Below, piece after piece: positions 55,623 to 64,000 of a stretch of 64,000 nucleotides of DNA (its first letter is position 1; every line of letters begins with the position of its first letter). Under the pieces are notes generated by a model. The model was not told the DNA's origin. It ran no database searches and worked only from the letters and a program-made list of their open reading frames with translations. The position numbers and the translations under genes were made by a program. The DNA comes from Colius striatus (lineage: Eukaryota > Chordata > Aves > Coliiformes > Coliidae): the NCBI RefSeq assembly GCF_028858725.1, contig NC_084767.1, positions 2,965,501 to 3,029,500 of the forward strand. The letters run 5' to 3'.

Positions 55623-58315
55623 CACTTCTCTGCAAGTGCTGGCCGTCTCCAGTCCTGTGGTTGGGCCGAGCGAGGCGCGGCTGCTGGGGAAGGTCACGCT
55701 CGGCCCCCTCCCCGCTTCCCTGCCAGGGCCTGACTCAGCTCCTCCCAGAGCTCTGGGGAAACATCTTTGCCTTGGATTTCTCCTACTCTGCCTGTGTCAG
55801 CTCGGGCTGGACCCCTCCTGGCACCTGGGTCAGCCTGTTGCAGGCATGGCTGCTCAGGGAGATGGTCATTAATCTGGGGGACAAAGCTGCAGGCAGGGGA
55901 AGTGAGGCGGGTGTTGGTCCCTGCTTACCCCTGCTGCCTCCCGGCCCTGCGCAGGGGACGAGGAGCCCCGGGGCTGGTGGGGGGCCCGTGCTGGCGTAGA
56001 GCAGCCCTGCATTTGCTCACACAGGCAGCTGCTGCTCAGAGGCCAGAGCGTGAGCCCACGGGGCACTGCTGGCTGGAACGGGCTGATGGCAGCGGCTGTG
56101 GGGAGGAGCAGCTCCTCCTGGCCAGCTGCAACGGTCATTAGTAATTGCAGCTCTTGCCACGATGAGCAATTGTAAGGAAAATTGCCTTGCTAATCTACTG
56201 GAAGGTTCTGCCGGGGGCAGGAGCTGGGTGGGGGAAACCAAACGCTTCCCAGCATCAGCCAGAGCTGCGGTGCCACAGCCCCCCTGTGCCAGCTGTGGGA
56301 ATGCAAAACCCCGTCAAAGGTGGGGAGGGGGAAGTGGGAGCAATGGAGGGAGGCTGGGGCAAGGCTGGGACGGCTGCGGGTGCTGGGACGGTCATGGCAA
56401 GGAGCCGCGGCACGTGGCTGGGAAAAGGGACAGAAAGAGCCGGCGCCTGCCTGGTAGGGCCAGGCCGAGCCAGGCTGTGGTAAGTGCCTGAGTGAGCTCC
56501 AGCTGCACAGCCAAGGTCAGGAGGAGCGCAGGGGAAGGTGAGGCCACTGTGGTTCCGTGTGAGCAGCCACTGAGGCGGCCCTGGCACAGCCCAGACAGCA
56601 GAACCCGTGAGCAGAGAGCAGGGAAGGGGCAGGAGGAGGCAGCCGTGCAGGACGGAGCCTGCCAGGGTAGCTTGGCCTGGGAACAGGTTTTGTGCCAGCT
56701 CAGCCCCGGGGTACCGAGCCTTGGAGCAGGGCCAGGGCAGAGCCATGGTGCTGCTGCCTCTCCCTGAGGGAGAATTAAGCATCTGGCCTATGCTGCTGCC
56801 AACCTTGTGCCCACGGGGGGCTCAGCCTCTTCTGGTCGGTGCCCTGTTGCCTCTGGTCCCTACTGATGACGGCTCTGCCACCTGAGGTGCCTCCTCCCTG
56901 TGCCGAGAGCAGTTCTTGCCCAGCAGCTCTGCACACCATGTGAGGAGCTTGTGCACAGGCAGCAGAAGGAGGGTCTCGGGTGGGCTGCGGAGGTGGAGCT
57001 TGGGGAGGGGCTGAGGCCGCCCTGCTCAGAGAACAAAGCCTGGCGGCAGCAGGCTCAAAGCTCCCACCATGTCCCAAGCCGGGTGTCACCACCACCCCCC
57101 TTCAAGCCAGCTGAGCCGCCTGTGGGGTGCCTGTCGCAGCCCCGACCCCCGCACTGGCCCCAGCAGCTGTTCCACAGCTGCTCCCAAACTCCTGCAGCCT
57201 CTGAGGGCGGCTCAGGCTCTGGCCTTGCTTGGAAACGCTGGTGCAGGGAGGGGGCGCGGGGGCAGCAGGCAGCACAGGCAGGGCCACCGCGCCCCCACCC
57301 GTGTCCTGCTGAGCTCGGGGGCTTGTCCGAGTGCTTTGAAGGGCTTGGTTCAGGAAGAGCCACACAGGCATCAACCCCAACCTGGGAAGATCAGGCCCTG
57401 TGTGCTCCCCGTGGCTGCTCCAGCAGCATGATACCTTAAGCATGGTGCGGGATGTGGGCAGTGCAGGGGGTCAGAGAGGCAGGGGGAGGACACGGCAATG
57501 CTACCAGGAGAAAAAACCTCCTGGAAAAGGTGCAGTAGTGCAGAGTCTGGCAGGGGCCCGAGGGGGCAGGGGGGTTGGGGGCAAGAAGGATGGAGGGGCA
57601 GGGAGACAGCAAAGGGGGCCTCACAAAGGCTTTGCCCACCTACACCTTGCACAGCAGCGAGGACCCGACTGGGTGTGTGAGGCAGAGCCCACAGTGCCAG
57701 TGCCCTGTTCTTGGAGAGGAAACGTCAGGGCAAAGGGTCTGGAGGCAGAGGGGAGCTGAGGGCACAGGGCTCCCGGCGTGCCGTGTCCCCAGCGTGGAGG
57801 AAACGTGGAGCAGGGATGGGGGTCTGGGTGCAGAGCAGCACCCGGCACGGGCCCGGAGGGTGCCGGTCCCCGGGGCTGAGAGGAGCCCGGGGTGCCGGTT
57901 CCCAGGAGGGAGCTGAGCTGGGGCGCAGGTTTCCGGGGCGCGGGGCCCCTGGGGCGGGGGACGCCCGGGCTGCGGGGTTGCGGGGGCAGAGCAGAGCCCC
58001 GGCTGCGCGTCCCCGGGGCGCGGGATGCCGGGGGCGCGCCCTGTGCGCGGGGGCAGCCCGGGGCGGGGGCGATGCTGCCGCATCCCAGGGGTCCCGGCGC
58101 GGTGCCCCGGGGGCGCGGCGGGGGCGGGGGCCGGGCTGCGGGGGGGCGGAGGGGAGGAGGAGGGAGAGCCCCGCCGTTCGCGGCGCTAGGACCGGGCGCG
58201 GCGGCGGGCGGAGCCTCCCTGCCGCTCGCCCCTCCGCCCGGCCGCTGCGGCAGTGTCTCGGAGGCGGGCAGGCGGCCGGTCCCTCCGGTCCCCCCGGCAG
58301 CATCCCGGCCCCGCC
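55623..58315. other. PDLIM7-DBN1 intergenic region with DBN1 CpG island
   Basis: About 2.7 kb without a gene I recognise. The last 500 bases (from about 57.8 kb) are a dense CpG island and should hold the DBN1 promoter and 5' UTR; no TATA box is evident. An AT-richer island at 56100-56210 stands out in the otherwise GC-rich interval. Confidence 0.6.
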
Positions 58316-61300
58316 ATGGCTGGCGTCGGCTTCGCGGCGCATCGCCTGGAGCTGCTCGCCTCCTACCAGGACGTGATCGGCGAGGACAGCCCCACCGACT
58401 GGTGAGCGCGCCCGCCGCCGCCGCCGCCGCCGCCCCTTTGTCCCCGCCGCCGCCGCCGCCCTTTGTGCACGGAGCCGCCCGGTAACACCGGCCGCGCCCC
58501 GCGCTGCGTCCCCCGGGCCCGCGGTGCCGGCGGCCCGGCACACAAAGGCGGGCGGGGCGGCGGGGAGGGGGGTTTCGGGGGGTGTGGTATGCGCGCCCGG
58601 CCCCGCCGCCCCCGGTACCCGCACCTGCCCGCCGCCGCCGCCGCACCGGGCCGGGCGCGGTCCCCGCTTTGTCTGCGCCGGGCCGGCACGTGCGAGCGCC
58701 GGGACCCGCCACTCCCCGCCTTCCCCCCCTCCGGGAGCCCTCGGTACGGACCGGCCCCCGGCCGGGCAGCGAGCGTGGGGAGCACGGCGGGGAGGGCCCG
58801 GGGTCCGCCCCCCCCCCCCCAGGTGCCGGGCCCGGCCACCGGTCCCTCGCCATTGTCTGGAGCCGGAGCCGCGGGCAGGGGCTCCCGGGAGAGGGGGCGG
58901 GTACGGGAGGCCCCGCCGGTACCCCGGCAGCGGGCGGCCCCTCTGCCCGGCGGAGCGAGGCCTGCGGCCGCGGGGGTCCGGGCGTCCCCGAGCTGCCCGG
59001 GTGCCCCATCCCCGGCGCATCGGGCCGTTCCCGCTGGGGCTGCTGCGGGGCCGGGCTGCGAGTGGCCTTCGCCGGCGGGCCCCCCCCACCGCCCTGCCCG
59101 GCCCGCACCTCCACAGCGGGGCACCCCGGATCCGGGCTTCTCGGAGAGCATTTCCCCAGCGCCACCCCGCTGCCCCACGATCCCCTGCCTGCCCCCCGGA
59201 GTGCCTCTGCCGTGCGTGGGGGGATGCTGCCGGCGCCCGGAGGCGCAGCTCGCTGGGCAGAGCCTGCGGTGCTGGGCAGCGTTGGGTGCTGGGTGCCTGC
59301 TGTGCGTGCTGCTCTCTGGCAGGGCTGCCTGCACAGCCGGAGTGCACCCGCCGCCAGTCTGGGGGTACCCTCTGCCCATCCGGGGGTACCCTGTGCCCTT
59401 CTGGGGGTACCCACCCCCCCGGCTGGGGTCCATGGCGCTCTCCACACGGGTACCTGCTGTAGGGCCGGGGCTGTGGTGGGCCTGGGCAGGTCTCACTCCC
59501 TGCCAGCCCGAGGGGCCCGTGGGCCAGCGCGGTGCCAGTTTGCTGGCCAGCAGGCAGCTGTCAGCCCTGGGTACATCTCACTTCCCGGCATCCGCTGCAG
59601 GGAGCCTTCCTTGCCAAAGCTGCTGAGAGCAGCAGAAACGGTTCCCGGGAAGGTGAGCGCCTGGGCCCGGGCTCCCCCAGCTCCAGCATGAAGCCCTGGC
59701 CGAGCAGCGAGCCCCCCGCCGTCCCCATCTGCGGGGCTGAGCACGCCCCGTTGTCCCCAGCCTCTCTGCCCCGTGGTCACCACGGTGCCAGCAGAAGCAT
59801 CTCCACTGCAGGGCCCAGTGCCTGGGTGAGGGGTGACACTGGTGGCTGGGCTGTGTCGGGCTGGGTGGTGGGCACCATTCCTGAGCAGCAGCCTATCCTG
59901 GCTGAGCCAGGCGCTGTGAGGACACCACATTGGAGCCCATTCCTGGGCTGGTGCCGGGGGATGCTGCAAGGATCTTGCCCAGCTGAGATCCCTGTGTTTA
60001 TTCTGGGATTTCCCTTGCTTCAGCCTGGTCCTGAAGGGTCCGAGCATCCCCTCCCCCTGCCCGGCCCCGCGAAGGCTGCTGGGGCCCATTACTCGATCAG
60101 AAAGGAATTTGGTGCTGCTTTCTGAGCACAGCCGACTCCCTGGAGCTCCCAGCCACATTGGAAACACATGTGCCCGGCTGGGGCAGGCAGGCTGGGGCGA
60201 TGCTCCCCCTCCCCAGCCATAGCATGGGGGGGCAGGTAGCTGCGGGTGCCCCAGGTGCTGGCACCCATGGGTGCTGCTCTGCCTTCACTGGTGAGCAATG
60301 GGGCCGTGTAGGGGCAGCAGGGCCACTGTCCCCTCAGCAGGGTGATGGGGGATCCTTGCTGCAGCCTCCTGGCAATGGGGAGCCATCCTCCCGTGGGTGA
60401 CCCACATTGCCTAGAGCCCAGGGAGTGGGAAGGGGCCACATGGGCTGAGTGGAGGGATCAATGCCTGTGGAAGGGTGTAAGCGATGCATGCTGCTGCCTG
60501 CACCCGCTGTAGCACAGCTGCCAGGGCTTGTGATGCTGTTGGGCTGCAGGTCCCTGAGGGCACCCTTGAGGATGCTGCTGGCCCCAGCACAGCCCTTCTG
60601 GCCCCCCGGACTGGAAACCTGATCCTCCATCCTGATGTGGGGTCAGGTCGCGTCGCTGGGCCACGGCGTTTCCGCCGCAAGCCCCGGCTGCCCTGGGAGC
60701 ACGCTGAGTGCAGGCAGCAGCACCCAGCAGTGGGCAGCGGGTCCCCCCAGCACCCGCAGAGCTCCCCAAGCACCGAAGCCGTGGCTCTGCCACAGTGGCT
60801 CTGCCCTACATATTCCCCCTGCAGCCACCCTGCGAAACCCCAACCCCCGCCCGCAGCTCTGGTGTCCCCCTAAACTGCTGCCGCCCCCCTCCCCATTCCC
60901 GGGGATTGACGGTGTGTCGCACGGGTCGGGGCCGCGCTCACAGCCCTTCCCCACCCGACACGGGCCTCGCACCGCGGCTGGCGCTTTGCAGCTGCTTTGC
61001 CAGCTCCGGGGCGGCCGATTAGCCGGATCGGGATGTGCGGATTAAAGTCAATCTTGTTGGTGCAATTATCTGCGGCTCGCTGCCGGGGACTCGGGCGCGG
61101 TGGGTGCCCCCCCTCCGTGTTAGGTACCCGTCTAGCCTTCCTCTTGTTTTCCTTCAGCTCCCGGGGTCCAGCCAAGGCCCCGTTTTGGGAGTGTCTCTGC
61201 CCGCAGGGTCCCCCGGCAGGTGCTCATCCCCAGGCCGCGGCTGGGAGCCGTGTGCCGTGTGGGTGCCGCCGGCCGAATGCCGATCAGCAGAGCTGCCTGC

Positions 61301-63521
61301 CCGCTCCGGTGCAGGGACGGGGAAGGGGGGGGTCGAGCATGGGCTGCCCCGGTTTTCCGGGTGCAGCACGTGATGGTGGCGGGCAGGTTTGGGTGCCTGC
61401 CAGAGCCCGGCAGGTCCCCACTGCCTCCCCTGCCTGCCTCCCCCACTCCCCTCCACTAATCACCTCGTCATCCGGGCGAGCTGCATCCCAGCTGGGATGG
61501 GGGGAGTTGCTGTGGCGACGGAGGATGCTGGTTGCCTAGCAACATCCGTCCCCTCGCCCACCCGTCCTGGACCGATTTGGTATTCATCCTTCCCCCCCAT
61601 AGCGAGCTGCAGGCCCCTGGGGAGGTGCAGGCTGGCGGGGGGCCCCGCACAGCCCCACGGGTGCCGGCTGGGGCATGATGGAAGCCAGAGGGGGTTTCCC
61701 ATCCGCTGGGAACAGTTTCCAAGGAACAGTCTCCATGACAGCCCAATCACACCCCGGTGGCACATTGATTTACTGCTGCTGGTGCTCCGGCGTCCTCCCC
61801 CGGCCTGGTGCCTGCCGGCCTGGCGGCTCACGCAGTCGGGCACGTGAGCAGCCCCGAGTTCCCTGCCGGGGCGTGGGGCTGTCCCCAAAGCTGGTCAGTA
61901 GCTGCCAGGGTTGCGGGGGGGACAGGGACGGGCATGCGAGGAGCTGCAAGGGCACAATGGCTTGTGGCACAGTGGCCGGCTCATTCCTGTGCCCAAGTGA
62001 CCCTTCTGTCCCTGACCGTAGGACCTTGCCCCACGGCTGCCAGGCAGCAGGGTCAGGGAATAGGCCCTGCCCCAAGTCCTGCCTGCCCTGCCTGGTAGTC
62101 CGGCCCTTTGCAGTGGCAATGGACAAGGGGTCGGGGTGGCTGTGTGGCACCTTGGGTCCCCTCAGACCTGCCCTGCCCTCAGTGTCAGCCGGATAGGGAG
62201 GTGCCCCACGCTTCCTCCAGCCAGGGTTCACCCACGCTGTCTCCCCAGGGCCCTCTACACTTATGAGGATGGCTCCAATGACCTGAAGCTGGCAGCGTCG
62301 GGAGGTAAGGCCCTCTGTCCCCACAGCCGGTTCGGCTCTGCCGGCTTTTTTCCCCACACCGTCCTGGTGCCGGCACCCACCTGTCCGTGCCGGTGCCGGC
62401 TGGACGTGGGCTGATGGTGCCATGCCAGGCGGAGGTTTGCTGGAGCTCTCGGGCCACTTTGAGATCCAGAAGGTGATGTACGGCTTCTGCAGCGTCAAGG
62501 AACCCCAGGCCGTGCTCCCCAAATATGTCCTCGTCAACTGGGTGAGTGGGGAGTGCTGGGGTGAGCTGTGGGCCGTGCTCACTGGGGCCGCAGCATGGGC
62601 AGAGGAGTGGCTGGGTGCCAGGGAGGAGCCGTGGTGCTGTCGGGGCTGTGGGTGCCCCACGGTCTCGCTGCCCTGAGGTGGTCAACGGGGTGGGGGTCAC
62701 CCTGCCGTCCCTCCCCGGCTCAGCCCCTCCCCGGCTGCCACAGGTGGGCGAGGATGTGCCGGATGCCCGCAAATGCGCCTGCGCCAGCCACGTGGCCAAG
62801 ATCGCCGAGTTCTTCCAGGTGGGTGCCGCTGGGGAGGGGGACGATGGCGCCGGGGCACCTGCCCCAGTCCCTGATGGCCGCTTGCTCCCCCTGCCCAGGG
62901 GGTGGATGTCATCGTCAACGCCAGCAGCGTGGAGGACATCGACCCAGGGGCCATCGGGCAGCGGTTGTCCAACGGGCTGGCCCGTGTCTCCAGCCCGGTG
63001 CTGCACCGCCTGCGGCTGCGGGAGGACGAGAACACTGAGCCTGTGGTAATGTCCCCGTGGCGGCGACGGCGGTGGGCGCGGGGGGTGTCCCTCCCTGCCC
63101 GGGCTCCGCCGCAGCCCCTCACCCCCTGTGCCGCTTGCTGTTATTGCCCTTTGCTGATCCCAGCCCCTCTGCCCCCCACCCCACCTCTCCTCCGTCCCAG
63201 GGCACCACTTACCAGAAAACCGACGCCACGGTGGAGATGAAGCGGCTCAACCGGGAGCAGTTCTGGGAACAGGCCAAGGTGGGGTGCAGGGAGCGGGCAG
63301 CCAGTAGCCCCTGGGGAGCAGGGCGAGCTGCTGGTGGGCAGCCCCATCCTTCTCCCTCCCCCCTACCAGAAAGAGGAGGAACTGCGTAAGGAAGAGGAGC
63401 GGAAAAAGGCCCTGGACGCGCGGCTGCGGTTCGAGCAGGAGAGGATGGAGCAGGAGCGGCTGGAGCAGGAGGAGCGGGAGCGGCGCTACCGGGAGCGCGA
63501 GGAGCAGATCGAGGAGCACAG
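58316..63521 (+). CDS. DBN1: DBN1 (drebrin), 5' half, cut by the window end
   Basis: Drebrin binds and stabilises actin filaments in dendritic spines and epithelial junctions. Exons: 58316-58401, 62249-62304, 62429-62541, 62744-62818, 62899-63045, 63201-63278, and 63370 to about 63521. The ADF-homology domain occupies about residues 3-135 ([91 protein letters not shown]). It leads to [32 protein letters not shown] and the charged coiled coil [16 protein letters not shown] to [10 protein letters not shown]. Human continues EEHRRKQQTLEAEEAK. Here the sequence runs into a minisatellite made from the end of this exon, so the true splice donor is uncertain. Intron 1 is long (3.8 kb). Confidence 0.94.
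58411..58433. repeat. (CCG)n triplet repeat at start of DBN1 intron 1
   Basis: About seven CCG units directly after the exon 1 donor, with a second short CCG run about 15 bases on. Confidence 0.85.
59362..59415. repeat. Short tandem repeat, about 22-bp unit with GGGGGTACCC core, DBN1 intron 1
   Basis: Three copies of GGGGGTACCC separated by similar C-rich spacers (CTCTGCCCATCC, CTGTGCCCTTCT). The core contains the palindrome GGGTACCC. Confidence 0.75.
61531..61543. promoter_or_regulatory. DBN1: Perfect RFX X-box in DBN1 intron 1
   Basis: GTTGCCTAGCAAC fits the X-box consensus GTNRCC(0-3)RGYAAC at every position. Weaker related palindromes lie close by: GTTGCTGTGGCGAC just upstream and GTTTCCAAGGAAC at 61715-61727. 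RFX proteins are active in neurons and ciliated cells. Binding is inferred. Confidence 0.5.
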
Positions 63522-64000
63522 GCACGGCAGGGCTGGGGAAACTGTGAGGAGCAGATCGAGGAGCACAGGCACGGCAGGGCTGGGGAAACTGTGAGGAGCA
63601 GATCGAGGAGCACAGGCACGGCAGGGCTGGGGGAACAGTGTGAGGAGCAGATCGAGGAGCACAGGCACGGCAGGGCTGGGGGAACAGTGTGAGGAGCAGA
63701 GAGAGGAGCAGCACAGGCATGGCAGGGCTGGGGGAACAGTGTGAGGAGCAGAGAGAGGAGCACAGGCACGGCAGGGCTGGGGGAACAGTGTGAGGAGCAG
63801 AGAGAGGAGCACAGGCACGGCAGGGCTGGGGGAACAGTGTGAGGAGCAGAGAGAGGAGCACAGGCACGGCAGGGCTGGGGGAACAGTGTGAGGAGCAGAG
63901 AGAGGAGCACAGGCACGGCAGGGCTGGGGGAACAGTGTGAGGAGCAGAGAGAGGAGCACAGGCACGGCAGGGCTGGGGGAACAGTGTGAGGAGCAGAGAG
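63499..64000. repeat. Minisatellite, 47-52 bp (mostly 49-bp) unit, derived from the end of DBN1 exon 7
   Basis: Units begin GAGGAGCAG at 63499, 63546, 63593, 63642, 63691, 63743, 63792, 63841, 63890 and 63939, so at least ten copies run off the window edge. The first unit is the exon itself (EEQIEEH codons). Later units change ATCGAG to AGAGAG. Periods are 47, 47, 49, 49, 52, then 49 throughout. None of 47, 49 or 52 is a multiple of three, so the array cannot be a simple coding expansion. Each unit also carries a GTGAGG donor-like hexamer. Confidence 0.95.

Noticed and set aside
57621-59447. Open frame of about 600 codons on the minus strand over the DBN1 promoter and exon 1
   Set aside because: It lies opposite DBN1 exon 1 in a dense CpG island where stops are rare, the product is Arg/Pro/Gly low complexity, and it has no domain. 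Composition artefact.
63209-63965. Overlapping minus-strand frames coding a hydrophobic repeat like a membrane protein
   Set aside because: They are the 49-bp minisatellite read backwards. Because 49 is 3n+1 the same peptide appears in all frames, giving several look-alike open frames. No start, splice or homology support.
63499-64000. Regular 47-49 bp repeats considered as a CRISPR array
   Set aside because: There are no unique spacers, the whole unit repeats, and the source is an avian-type intron and exon edge.

Overview
The window looks like a gene-dense stretch of a bird genome, probably a microchromosome segment. Introns are short, GC content is high and CpG-rich promoters are frequent. 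The only clear interspersed repeat is a CR1 LINE fragment of avian type, in a DDX41 intron. The gene set is the NSD1-to-DBN1 neighbourhood of human 5q35.3, which I believe lies on chromosome 13 in chicken. Splice junctions were placed by hand from GT/AG sites, reading phase and remembered human proteins. No alignment was run.

Layout, left to right: the terminal coding exon and probable long 3' UTR of NSD1 (+); RAB24 (-) and PRELID1 (+) sharing a bidirectional CpG promoter; MXD3 (-); a complete 13-exon FYVE-domain gene (-) that is a paralogue of ZFYVE28/LST2; FAM193B (+); DDX41 (+); DOK3 (+); PDLIM7 (+), which holds a five-copy tandem array of an internal exon module; and the 5' half of DBN1 (+), cut by the window end inside a 49-bp minisatellite.

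Two results stand out. (1) PDLIM7 (Enigma), an actin and Z-disc PDZ-LIM adaptor, carries five copies of its conserved EDW-QSRSFR linker exon. Each copy has its own 37-nt companion microexon, and copies are joined by a 39-nt microexon. All phases fit, so any number of modules can be spliced in frame, and the maximal protein is about 790 residues against about 457 in human. (2) The order NSD1-MXD3-(LST2-like)-FAM193B copies the human 4p16.3 order NSD2-MXD4-ZFYVE28-FAM193A. The LST2-like gene is therefore best read as a whole-genome-duplication partner (ohnologue) of ZFYVE28 that is kept here, while I know of none at human 5q35. FAM193B next to MXD3 also implies that the LMAN2-to-FAM193B block is inverted in human relative to this arrangement.

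Smaller points are two coding minisatellites in NSD1, a perfectly duplicated splice donor in DDX41, a conserved alternative microexon in PDLIM7, a canonical-looking P-loop in RAB24, a cell-cycle type promoter at MXD3, and RFX-type X-boxes in DBN1 intron 1. The genes share no single pathway. They cover chromatin (NSD1, MXD3), membrane traffic (RAB24, LST2-like), mitochondrial lipid transfer (PRELID1), RNA helicase and nucleic-acid sensing (DDX41), immune adaptor signalling (DOK3) and actin structure (PDLIM7, DBN1). No provirus, virus-like element, CRISPR array or tRNA/rRNA gene was seen.
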